Source: Novosphingobium sp. PhB165 (GTDB lineage Bacteria > Pseudomonadota > Alphaproteobacteria > Sphingomonadales > Sphingomonadaceae). Taken from it: a stretch of DNA of 64,000 bases. Shown here piece by piece: positions 1 through 7,523 of this stretch. Each line of letters opens with the position of its first letter. Positions within the stretch are counted from its first letter, which is position 1. The stretch is from positions 124,001 to 188,000 of the forward strand of contig NZ_SLVB01000002.1 of the NCBI RefSeq assembly GCF_004341845.1, in the 5' to 3' direction. Below the pieces are notes generated by a model, which saw nothing but the letters and a program-made list of their open reading frames with translations, had not been told where the DNA came from and searched no databases. The position numbers were made by a program, and so were the translations under genes.

Positions 1-135
1 GGCCTGCCCCTGAACGAGGGCACCGTGACCTTGCGGCGTGAGGATGTGGTCGTGCCGGCCGCGATCACGCATGGAGAGATCAGCGTGGTTCCGTTCCATG
101 CCGGTGAAACGATGCGCTGGCGCTTCGTTCGCTAA
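1..135 (+). CDS. C-terminal end of an unrecognised protein (partial)
   Basis: An open frame runs from the window edge to a TAA at 133-135 and gives 44 residues ending in MRWRFVR. No stop interrupts it and codon use is GC-rich like the neighbours, so it is probably the tail of a gene that starts outside the window. The fragment is beta-rich (VTLRREDVVVP) with no diagnostic motif. I cannot assign a family. The 127 bp between its stop and the next start show no clear terminator hairpin. Confidence 0.5.
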   Translation, partial: GLPLNEGTVTLRREDVVVPAAITHGEISVVPFHAGETMRWRFVR

Positions 136-262
136 GTATTGAAGCCAGGACGACGGTCGTGTTGCCTTGTCGCAACGTGACCGCGTCTTGGAGTACGCCT
201 CCAGTCATTGAGACAAGATATCGCTTGCGCCGGTTGGGGCGCGCGGTGATAAGTAAGTCACT

Positions 263-1357
263 GTGAGGTTGTGTATTCCACCATTAGGTGCCGCACTCCT
301 ACTATCAGGATGCGCAAGCCTGCCTGCGGAACGTTCGGCCGATTGCGCGGCTGCTACGGGGCCTCCAATCACTTATTCGGCGGATGGCACAACAGCCATT
401 ACGCACATCGATGTGCTCACGTACAATATCGAAGGCCTGCCCTGGCCGGCCCGTCAGAACCGGGCGCCCTATCTGCGCGAGATCGGCAAGCGTCTCGCCG
501 CGTTCCGCGCGCAGCATAACGGCCCCGACATCATCGTGTTCCAGGAAGTCTTCAGCGGCGCTGCCGCCCAGGCGGTCGAGGATACGGGCTATACTGATCT
601 GACCGTCGGCCCGCACACCAGCACGCGGCAGGCTCCCAACGTACAAGGCCCGCTGCCGGGCAGGCGCAATATTTTCCGCGGCGAAATCGCGCAGAATTTT
701 ACATCGAGCGGGCTGGTGATCGCCACGGATTACCCGGTCGTGCTTGCACAGGCGCGGCCCTATGCAAGGGGCAGTTGCGCGGGGTTTGACTGCCTGTCCA
801 ACAAGGGCGCGCTCATGGCAGAGATCATTATCCCGGGCGTCCCGGGAAGGATCGATGTCTTCAACACCCATATGCAGGCGCAGCGTGCGTCGGGCGTATC
901 GGTGGAGCGCCACGCGGCCGCCCACGAGCGGCAGACCAACGAACTGTCCGATTTCGCGAGCACGACCGGAGACTTGTCTAGCCCCACGATCATCGCCGGG
1001 GATTTCAACATGCGGAACTCCGACGTCCGCTTCGAGCATTTCTCGCGGCAGTTCCCGTTACAGAACGTCCACCAGTTCTGCATCGAGAAGCCCGACCAGT
1101 GCGAGGTTCTTGAACATTGGGAGCACGCCGATCAATGGCGGCGCGTGCAGGACAAGCAGTATTTTTCGTCGGGCGCGGTCGTGAAGATACGCCCCATACG
1201 CGCCGAAGGCATGTTCGATGGCGGGCCGAGCGGGCCGGTCCTTTCCGACCATAACGGTTTTCGGGTCGTGTACGAACTCAGCTGGCCGGTGAACGGTTCG
1301 CAGACCGCTTCGGTTTCGGCCTGCGCTGCGCCCACCAGTGCATCTTTGAACAAATAG
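263..1357 (+). CDS. Endonuclease/exonuclease/phosphatase-fold lipoprotein
   Basis: A 364-residue protein with a GTG start. Residues 1-17 form a lipoprotein signal with lipobox LSGC (Cys17), so it is probably anchored in the outer membrane facing the periplasm. The rest has the metal-dependent EEP (DNase I-like/sphingomyelinase-like) motifs in order: NIEGLP near residue 55 (Asn), FQEVF near 93-97 (metal Glu), NTHMQ (His), IIAGDFN (Asp and Asn), and a C-terminal LSDHNGF (Asp-His pair). The substrate could be a phosphodiester in nucleic acid or a phospholipid, and the sequence does not decide between them. It is monocistronic; the next gene has its own ribosome site. The family call is firm and the substrate unknown. 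Confidence 0.85.
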   Translation: MRLCIPPLGAALLLSGCASLPAERSADCAAATGPPITYSADGTTAITHIDVLTYNIEGLPWPARQNRAPYLREIGKRLAAFRAQHNGPDIIVFQEVFSGAAAQAVEDTGYTDLTVGPHTSTRQAPNVQGPLPGRRNIFRGEIAQNFTSSGLVIATDYPVVLAQARPYARGSCAGFDCLSNKGALMAEIIIPGVPGRIDVFNTHMQAQRASGVSVERHAAAHERQTNELSDFASTTGDLSSPTIIAGDFNMRNSDVRFEHFSRQFPLQNVHQFCIEKPDQCEVLEHWEHADQWRRVQDKQYFSSGAVVKIRPIRAEGMFDGGPSGPVLSDHNGFRVVYELSWPVNGSQTASVSACAAPTSASLNK

Positions 1358-1457
1358 GCGAATGGACGCAGGCCTTCGTCATCTGTGAGCGTTTTTTCAG
1401 GGTTTCGATTTCGACGCGATGGCCGGGTAGGCGGCGGTGTCAGGAGGAGGAAATGCC

Positions 1458-2870
1458 ATGAGGTCATGCACATGGTTGAAGAAGGTTCTGGGCGCGCCGG
1501 ATTCGCGCGCCGTCGGCCGTTTCTGGCCGGTGGCGCTGCTGGCGTCTCTGCTTGCGATGCTTTCCGTTCCCGCCATGGCCCAGCAGGCCCCCGCCGACGC
1601 AGGACCTCAGGCGACGCTGTTCCAGAATGTCCGCATTTTTGACGGCAAGAACGCGAACCTTTCGGCGCCCTCCAATGTGCTTGTCCGCGGCAACACGATC
1701 GAGCGTATTTCGACGGACGCGATTGCCGCCGATGCGAATACGCTGGTTATAGACGGCGGCGGCCGGACCCTGATGCCCGGCCTGATCGACGCGCATTGGC
1801 ATGCGATGTTCATCCGCCCGACCCCGGCCGAAATGCTCACCGGAAATGAAGGCTACCTCAACCTGATCGCGGGCGATGAGGCGAAAGACACGCTGCTGCG
1901 CGGCTTTACAACAGTGCGCGACGTGGGCGGACCGGTGTTCGGCCTCAAGCAGGCGATCGATGCCGGGTTTGCGGTCGGCCCGCGCATCTACCCGGCCGGA
2001 GCGATGATTACCGTTACCAGTGGCCATGGCGATTTCCGGTCGCTGTCGGACCTGCCGCGCCAGATCGGCGGCCCGCTCACGCGCGGAGAGCAGTTGGGCG
2101 GCTATGCCATTGCCGACAGCCCAGATGAAGTGCGTGTGCGTGTCCGCGAGCAGTTGATGCAGGGCGCCTCGCAGATCAAGCTTACGGCCGGGGGCGGCGT
2201 CTCTTCCCCGTTCAGCCCGATCGATGTGGTGACCTTTACCGTGCCGGAGCTGCAAGCGGCCGTGGAAGCCGCGCATAACTGGGGCACGTACGTTACCGTG
2301 CACGCCTTTACCCCGGCAGCGATCGAGTCGGCCATTGCCGCAGGCGTGACCTGTATCGAACATGGTTTTCTGATGACCGAGGCCGACGCCAAGCTGATCG
2401 CCCAGAAGGGCATCTGGCTCAGCCTGCAACCTCTGCCCGATGAAATGCGCACCGGCATGCCGGTGGGTTCCGTCCAGCGGGAAAAAGCGGACGAAGTCTT
2501 CCCTGGCATCGCGCGCACTTATGAGTATGCCAAGAAGTACAAGATCAAGACGGCATTCGGCACCGACGTCCTGTTCTCACGCGCATTGGCGCAGCAGCAG
2601 GGCGCCATTCTGGCCTCTCTGGCCCGCTGGTACACGCCTGCGGAAGCGCTGATCATGGCAACCTCCACCAATGCCGAACTGCTGAAGCTGTCGGGCAAGC
2701 GTGCGCCTTACGCGGGCACGCTGGGCGTCGTTGAAACCGGGGCGCTGGCGGATCTTCTGCTGGTGGACGGCAACCCGCTCCAGAACCTCAATCTGGTCGC
2801 CGATCCGGCCAGGAATTTCGTGGTCATCATGAAGGACGGAAAGGTCTACAAGAACACTCTGTCACGATAA
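1458..2870 (+). CDS. Exported metal-dependent amidohydrolase
   Basis: A 470-residue protein. I chose the ATG at 1458 because GGAGGAGG lies 8 nt upstream; an in-frame GTG at 1437 would put that site inside the gene. A signal peptide precedes a likely cleavage after AMA (about residue 41). The amidohydrolase metal motif is HWH (His113, His115). A lysine (IKLTAGGGV) and the VHAF and CIEHG histidines follow, then a distal Asp in FGTDVL. This order fits imidazolonepropionase-like or Xaa-Pro dipeptidase-like periplasmic amidohydrolases that cut cyclic or linear amides. Substrate unknown. A strong hairpin follows the stop. Confidence 0.85.
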   Translation: MRSCTWLKKVLGAPDSRAVGRFWPVALLASLLAMLSVPAMAQQAPADAGPQATLFQNVRIFDGKNANLSAPSNVLVRGNTIERISTDAIAADANTLVIDGGGRTLMPGLIDAHWHAMFIRPTPAEMLTGNEGYLNLIAGDEAKDTLLRGFTTVRDVGGPVFGLKQAIDAGFAVGPRIYPAGAMITVTSGHGDFRSLSDLPRQIGGPLTRGEQLGGYAIADSPDEVRVRVREQLMQGASQIKLTAGGGVSSPFSPIDVVTFTVPELQAAVEAAHNWGTYVTVHAFTPAAIESAIAAGVTCIEHGFLMTEADAKLIAQKGIWLSLQPLPDEMRTGMPVGSVQREKADEVFPGIARTYEYAKKYKIKTAFGTDVLFSRALAQQQGAILASLARWYTPAEALIMATSTNAELLKLSGKRAPYAGTLGVVETGALADLLLVDGNPLQNLNLVADPARNFVVIMKDGKVYKNTLSR

Positions 2871-2877
2871 TCGAAGC

Positions 2878-2906
2878 GATGGGGCATTCAGCGCGAATGC
2901 CCCATC
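2878..2906 (+). terminator. Hairpin after the amidohydrolase gene
   Basis: Perfect 12-bp stem (GATGGGGCATTC / GAATGCCCCATC) with a 5-nt loop, 8 nt after the amidohydrolase stop. The following TTCACAG is a poor U-tract, so it may act as a terminator or as an mRNA 3' stabiliser. Confidence 0.55.
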
Positions 2907-2932
2907 TTCACAGCAATGGCAGGAGGACGGCG

Positions 2933-3553
2933 ATGCGCATCATCGTTAGTGCCGCACTTGCGGCGGCATTCATGTTTCCCGGGCTTGCGGCTAGTCAGGA
3001 GCCGCCCGCAGCGACACAGCAGGAGGCCGCTCCGGCGGTGCAGCCGGAGGAGCGGCGTCCGGCACCACCCGGAGCCAATGTGCTTGAAGCGATCGTTCAC
3101 CGGGACACGCTGTTCAACGGCCCCTTCGTGTCGGTGACGAATGCCCAGCCCAATCTGAATCTGGGATGGGATGCACGCTCGATCCGGGTGCGAAGCGGTG
3201 AGTGGCAGATCTGCACGGCCCGCAACTACGCCGGCCGCTGCACCACGATCACGCGGGACCAGCCCACACTCAATCCGCAGTTCCGGACGATACTGTCCAT
3301 GCGCCCGACCGGCGCTTTCGGGACGGGCGTCGGCCAGTCCTTGCGCGGGGCGTCGGCGGAATTCTTCCCCGCGCCGCTGCGCGACGGGCAGCGCATCCAG
3401 TGCGAGGGCGGTTCCAGCTCCAATTGTGCCCGGCAGGCGGCGAACCAGTTCTGCCGCTCCGTGGGCTGGGTGGTGGCGCGGACGCAGACGACAGAGACGG
3501 TTTCCGGCCGGGTCTATGTCGCCGATGTCCTGTGCGCGCGCTCCATCACCTGA
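2933..3553 (+). CDS. Exported beta/gamma-crystallin-like protein
   Basis: A 206-residue protein starting at ATG 2933, with AGGAGGA 5 nt upstream; the longer frame from 2879 would read through the terminator hairpin. An N-terminal signal peptide (MRIIVSAALAAAF...) is followed by a Pro/Glu/Ala-rich linker. The central part has a Greek-key signature (SIRVRSGEWQIC, NYAGRC), the W..C...G.C pattern of beta/gamma-crystallin domains. The C-terminal third carries three more Cys (GSSSNCARQ, QFCRSV, DVLCAR), which could form disulfides in the periplasm. Such proteins can bind calcium or act structurally; the role here is unknown. Confidence 0.6.
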   Translation: MRIIVSAALAAAFMFPGLAASQEPPAATQQEAAPAVQPEERRPAPPGANVLEAIVHRDTLFNGPFVSVTNAQPNLNLGWDARSIRVRSGEWQICTARNYAGRCTTITRDQPTLNPQFRTILSMRPTGAFGTGVGQSLRGASAEFFPAPLRDGQRIQCEGGSSSNCARQAANQFCRSVGWVVARTQTTETVSGRVYVADVLCARSIT

Positions 3554-3703
3554 GCGGTCAGGCCGATTTCCGCCGGGACGCGATCCTGGTTTCGGCGGAA
3601 TGCGGTTGTTGGAGAATGATTTGATCCGGCAGTGCCGGGAAGCCGTGGGAAAGGTGCTCGCTCCCCTCTTTGCGAGGCCCGGTTGCGCCTGTATGGAATT
3701 CGC

Positions 3704-4501
3704 ATGCGCTTTCTGACCCTTACCGCTCTCTCGCTCGCCATCGCATCCCCGGCTCAGGCATGGGGGCCGATTGGACACCGGATTACCGGTGCCATTGCCG
3801 ATGAAAACCTGAGCGGCGTGGCCCGTGCCAATGTCCGCCTGCTGCTTGGCGAGGAAGACCTTGCCGAAGCGGCGACATGGCCGGACGACATGAAGTCCGA
3901 TCCTGCCGAATTCTGGCAGAAGAAAGCCAGCCCGTGGCACTATGTGACTGTGCATGGCGACCGCTATGCCGCTTCGGACGCGCCGCCCGAAGGCGACGCG
4001 ATGACGGCCCTGACGCGCTTCACGGCGACTCTGCGCGATCCGAATGCCTCGCTGGATGACAAGCGCACGGCGCTGCGCTTCATCGTGCACATCATTGGCG
4101 ATCTGCATCAGCCGCTGCATGCCGGTGGCGGCGACGACCGCGGCGGCAACACCGTTTCGGTTACGTGGTTCGGAACGCCGAGCAATCTGCACTCGGTCTG
4201 GGATTCCGGACTGATCGAGCACCGCTCGCTATCCTATTCCGAATATGCCCATTGGCTGTCGCGCTCGATTACGCCCGAACAGGTTATCGCCTGGAATCAG
4301 CGCGATCCGGCGGTCTGGATTGCCGAGAGCGTTGCCCTGCGCAAGACGATCTACCCCGCGAACCCCAGCCTTTCGTGGGACTATGCCTATCAGCATCGCG
4401 GCGAGATCGACGACCGGCTCAAGCACGCGGGCGTTCGCATTGCGGCTTACCTGAACTGGGCTTTCGAGAACCCCGAACCGGCGGCGGCGGTGAAGAAATA
4501 G
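3704..4501 (+). CDS. S1/P1-type zinc nuclease, secreted
   Basis: A 265-residue protein. I start it at ATG 3704 because the signal peptide MRFLTLTALSLAIASPAQA then ends directly before Trp. In the S1/P1 family the mature N-terminal Trp is a zinc ligand. The other family ligands follow: WGPIGHR (His), TWPDD (Asp), PWHYV (His), HIIGDLHQPLH (His/Asp/His), GDDRGGN and LHSVWD (His and Asp). The enzyme should cleave single-stranded DNA or RNA to 5'-nucleotides and act outside the cytoplasm. It converges with tenA on the other strand. Confidence 0.92.
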   Translation: MRFLTLTALSLAIASPAQAWGPIGHRITGAIADENLSGVARANVRLLLGEEDLAEAATWPDDMKSDPAEFWQKKASPWHYVTVHGDRYAASDAPPEGDAMTALTRFTATLRDPNASLDDKRTALRFIVHIIGDLHQPLHAGGGDDRGGNTVSVTWFGTPSNLHSVWDSGLIEHRSLSYSEYAHWLSRSITPEQVIAWNQRDPAVWIAESVALRKTIYPANPSLSWDYAYQHRGEIDDRLKHAGVRIAAYLNWAFENPEPAAAVKK

Positions 4502-4528
4502 TAGTCGTCAGCCGCTCCGGCGCTGGCG

Positions 4529-5191
4529 CTAGATCGGCCAGGCGGCGCGGCGATAGGCGGAATCCCAGAACATCCATTCGTAGCGCGCGGCGTTGCGGAA
4601 GGCTGTCGCCATCGCTTTTCGCGTCGCCGGGGTGGCGTTTTCCGCAGCCTCGTCCACCAGCATGCGCACGCGGTCGGTCGCTTCGCCGAACGAGGGTGCC
4701 GCATAAGTGTCGATCCACGCGGCATAGGGATTGGGCGAGGCCGCGCTGGGCTTCACGTTGCAGCCGACTTCCCAATAGACCCAGAAGCAGGGCAGGATTC
4801 CGGCGATCAGTTCCTCATAGCTGCGGGTGGCGGCCAGCGCGTTGAGGTAGCTGGTATAGGCGAGGCACGCGGGCGTGGGCTCGCTTTCATGCGCCATTTC
4901 GGCAGTCACGCCGAACTGCGCGAAGAACGCCTGATGAAGCGCTTCCTCGACCTGCACGGCGACCTTGGCGCCGTCCGAGAATTCCAGGCGCCCCGCCGCC
5001 GTCGGCGCACGCGCAGCGGCAAGCGCGAGGGCGCGCGCGTATTCGGCCAGATAGAGACTGTCCTGCACGATGTAGTGGCGAAAACTCTCCGCTTCCAGCG
5101 TGCCGGCCGCGAGTTCGGTCAGGAAGGGATGTTCGAGAATGGCCCGGCGCAGCGGGGCGATTTCCTCCCAGATCGTATCGCAGAAGCTCAT
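4529..5191 (-). CDS. tenA: TenA family aminopyrimidine aminohydrolase (thiaminase II)
   Basis: A 220-residue cytoplasmic all-helical protein. The residues known from Bacillus TenA sit at the same numbers: Asp44 and Tyr47 (QDSLYL), Cys135 and Tyr139 (PCFWVYW), Tyr163 and Glu205 (YEWMFW). It would hydrolyse aminomethyl or formylaminomethyl pyrimidine to HMP for thiamine salvage. No thiamine genes are nearby, and I see no TPP riboswitch core in the 110 bp upstream. The gene stands alone between a convergent nuclease and the terminator of the next minus-strand gene. Confidence 0.9.
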   Translation of the reverse strand: MSFCDTIWEEIAPLRRAILEHPFLTELAAGTLEAESFRHYIVQDSLYLAEYARALALAAARAPTAAGRLEFSDGAKVAVQVEEALHQAFFAQFGVTAEMAHESEPTPACLAYTSYLNALAATRSYEELIAGILPCFWVYWEVGCNVKPSAASPNPYAAWIDTYAAPSFGEATDRVRMLVDEAAENATPATRKAMATAFRNAARYEWMFWDSAYRRAAWPI

Positions 5192-5265
5192 CGCGCGGGT
5201 TCCTTCGCAAGCGGTGGTGGGACTGGTAGAGCCCTCCGCGCTTAGGAAGTCGATGAAAAGGCGTC

Positions 5266-5294
5266 AATCGGCCCTCATCGGGAGAGGGCCGATT
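5266..5294 (-). terminator. Terminator of the DUF6491 lipoprotein gene
   Basis: Perfect 11-bp inverted repeat (AATCGGCCCTC / GAGGGCCGATT) with a 7-nt loop, 13 bp past the stop of the minus-strand lipoprotein gene. Read on the minus strand, it is followed after 6 nt by TTTT. Confidence 0.6.
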
Positions 5295-5306
5295 GGGGGA
5301 ATCCGT

Positions 5307-5714
5307 TCAGGGCCGCTCGCGGCCTGGAAGTGCGGCCACTTCTTCGGGCGTCAGTGCCGTGATCGTCTGCACGGGGCAGCGCTGTTGCCCCCGCCCGGCC
5401 GTTCCGCGCGTCACGACCGAGGTCCCAAGGCCTGAGCCTACGCAGATCGTGGAGCTTCCGGTCGTCATCAGGCCCATCCGCTCATTCCAGTTGATATTGG
5501 GGCAGCTACCCAGCAGATCGAGGCGGTAAACATCGCGTCCGGCGCGGATATTGACCGTTGTCGCATTGACGGCCCGGAAATTGCGCACGTCCGATGGCCA
5601 GAAACATCGGCGGGGTTCGCGCGATGCGGAAGTGTTACCGTGATCGGTGCCTGCACATGCCGTAATCGTCAGCAGAGCGACTGCTGTTGAGATCAGAACT
5701 GTAGCTTTTTCCAT
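5307..5714 (-). CDS. DUF6491-type lipoprotein
   Basis: A 135-residue protein. I start it at ATG 5714, where AGAGGAG lies just upstream and the signal MEKATVLISTAVALLTITAC ends in lipobox ITAC; the longer open frame has no such site. The mature part has a Cys before the conserved block, then YRLDLLGSC, TICVGSG and RCPVQTITALTPEE. This spacing of four Cys matches the small sphingomonad/xanthomonad DUF6491 lipoproteins. Function unknown. It is monocistronic with its own terminator. Confidence 0.7.
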   Translation of the reverse strand: MEKATVLISTAVALLTITACAGTDHGNTSASREPRRCFWPSDVRNFRAVNATTVNIRAGRDVYRLDLLGSCPNINWNERMGLMTTGSSTICVGSGLGTSVVTRGTAGRGQQRCPVQTITALTPEEVAALPGRERP

Positions 5715-5972
5715 CACTACTCTCCTCTGGGGCTTGTGCTTATTTCTCTCTCCGAAATTCCAGATGACTGCGGACATCACGCTGTCCGGGGCGGAAGGAC
5801 CGTGTGCGGATAGGGCCATTGGCAGGACGACACTGCCTCTACATCGCGTTCCTCATGATTATCATGACAGGCGAGCATTTTATACGGGGCAGATCGACGA
5901 AATCCGCCCGTATGGGGCCGCCTATGGCATGGCGGCCTCGCCCAGCCGGGACCGCCTTGCTATAGGCGGCGC

Positions 5973-6851
5973 ATGCTCTCGTTGAATCCCGTGAATACGC
6001 CGCCCACCGCACTTGCTTCCGACGCGCCCGATTTCGTCGTTGTTGACGTAGAGACCGCATGCTCGCGGGTCAGCAGCATCTGTCAGATCGGGATCGTCGG
6101 ATTCAAGGGCGGCCAGGAAGTCTTCGCCTACGAAACGCTCGTGGATCCGCGTGACGAGTTCTCTCCGTTCAACGTGGGCATCCACGGGATCACGGCGCGG
6201 CACGTTGTCGGCGCGCCTTCCTATGGCGAGATCCACGAGGCGGTCGATGCCTATCTGAGCGGGCGGATCACGGTTGCCCATTCATGGTTCGACAAGGGCG
6301 CACTTGGCGCGGCCTGCCGGGTGAGCGAGCGCCCCGCCATCGAAACACGCTGGCTGGACAGCGTTTCGGTGGCCAAACGGGCCTGGCCGCAATTGCCGAG
6401 CCATCGCTTGAACGTCCTCGCCAGCTTCCTCGGGATCGAGCACCGCCATCACGACGCGCTGAGCGATGCCCGCGCGGCGGGCATCGTGATCCTGAGGGCC
6501 ATCGAGTCGACCGGCGTGGATCTTGAAGGTTGGATGACCAAGCCGCAGCGTGTGCGGGGCAAAGCCCCTGCGCCCGCCGCTTCGGGGCCGCTTTCGGGGG
6601 CGCGCCTTGCCGTGCTGGGCGAGGCGCGGGATGGTCCGCTGGCGCAGTGGGCGGCGCAGGCCGGCGCGCGCGTTGTCAGCACGGTGGGCATGACGACCAC
6701 GATGCTGGTGATCGCCAGCGCGCAGCCGTACGGCCGATGGGTGGATGCCAGCCCACTCCATCGCAAGGCGCAGGAACTGCGCGACGCAGGACGGCCGATC
6801 GAGATCGTCACCGAAGAGGCGCTGCGCGCCCGGATCGCGAAGTCAGCCTAA
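5973..6851 (+). CDS. DEDDh exonuclease with C-terminal BRCT-like domain
   Basis: A 292-residue cytoplasmic protein. Residues about 20-185 form a DnaQ-type 3'-5' exonuclease: Exo I DVET (Asp25, Glu27), Exo II around AHSWFD, and Exo III HHDALSDA with the His and Asp of the DEDDh type. A Pro/Ala linker (GKAPAPAAS) leads to residues about 208-290, which look like a BRCT fold (LSGARLAVLG..., GARVVSTVGMTTTMLVIA). This pairing occurs in stand-alone epsilon-like proofreading or repair exonucleases. It is monocistronic. The ribosome site AGGCGG is weak. Confidence 0.8.
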   Translation: MLSLNPVNTPPTALASDAPDFVVVDVETACSRVSSICQIGIVGFKGGQEVFAYETLVDPRDEFSPFNVGIHGITARHVVGAPSYGEIHEAVDAYLSGRITVAHSWFDKGALGAACRVSERPAIETRWLDSVSVAKRAWPQLPSHRLNVLASFLGIEHRHHDALSDARAAGIVILRAIESTGVDLEGWMTKPQRVRGKAPAPAASGPLSGARLAVLGEARDGPLAQWAAQAGARVVSTVGMTTTMLVIASAQPYGRWVDASPLHRKAQELRDAGRPIEIVTEEALRARIAKSA

Positions 6852-6992
6852 AAAGGGGCGGTCTCGCCGCTCATTTCCGCCCCATAGCATTTTTCACGCT
6901 TTTTTCACGCGGGCCCGAAGTGGCCGATCACGTGTCCCGTCCCATGACCTCCTCGTCCGGTAGTTTTTGCCGGACCAGCCTGGAGACGGGAA

Positions 6993-7343
6993 ATGAACAC
7001 GATCAGATTTAATTCGGTCGGCGCTGCTTTTCTATTGCTGACGATCGCCGCGAATTGCGTTCCGGCGGCCTTGCATGCCCGGGAAGTCGTGCGCACGGAA
7101 CAGGTTCACTACAGCGATCTCAATCTGGCGACCCCTGAGGGCGTGGCGATGCTCGATCGGCGCCTGAGCCGGGCGGTTCGCAAGGTCTGCGCTGACAACA
7201 ATTTCCATTCCACATGGGAGGACCGGGGCGGCACGCGTTGCATGCAGGACGCCCAGCGTGAGGTCCGGCGGCAGCGGGATATCGCCATCAACCTTGCGAC
7301 AAATCCGGTGTCGCAAATCGCGCAGGCGTCGGTTGTCCAATAG
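6993..7343 (+). CDS. UrcA family protein
   Basis: A 116-residue exported protein with a good ribosome site (GGAGACGGGAA). A signal peptide (about residues 1-29) ends at HA-REV. The mature part has the UrcA pattern: VHYSDLNLATPEGVAMLDRRL, then AVRKVC and a second Cys at TRCMQDA. UrcA proteins are small periplasmic proteins of sphingomonads and relatives with unknown function. A hairpin terminator follows. Confidence 0.8.
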   Translation: MNTIRFNSVGAAFLLLTIAANCVPAALHAREVVRTEQVHYSDLNLATPEGVAMLDRRLSRAVRKVCADNNFHSTWEDRGGTRCMQDAQREVRRQRDIAINLATNPVSQIAQASVVQ

Positions 7344-7398
7344 AAGTCGTATTAGTTGACTGGGTCGAAATAGGCCGGGCGAGCCAAATAAATGGGCG

Positions 7399-7421
7399 GG
7401 GGTGCCGTATAAAGGCACCCC
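7399..7421 (+). terminator. Hairpin downstream of the UrcA gene
   Basis: Perfect 8-bp stem (GGGGTGCC / GGCACCCC) with the loop GTATAAA, followed by TTGCTTGC. It probably ends UrcA transcription before the regulator gene. Confidence 0.5.
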
Positions 7422-7523
7422 TTGCTTGCTATACGATACTTAAAGAGGCATTTTCCATGACGGCACATACAGGCCATGACTTGAAGGCGGCTGCGGTACG
7501 ACTTCAGCGGATGGAAACTGCGC

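Noticed and set aside
2888..4222. 444-residue minus-strand frame across the crystallin-like and S1/P1 genes
   Set aside because: It covers two clear plus-strand genes and a terminator; Arg/His-rich translation.
5192..5306. TPP riboswitch for tenA
   Set aside because: The conserved CUGAGA and ACCUGA blocks are not present; the hairpin there belongs to the neighbour's terminator.
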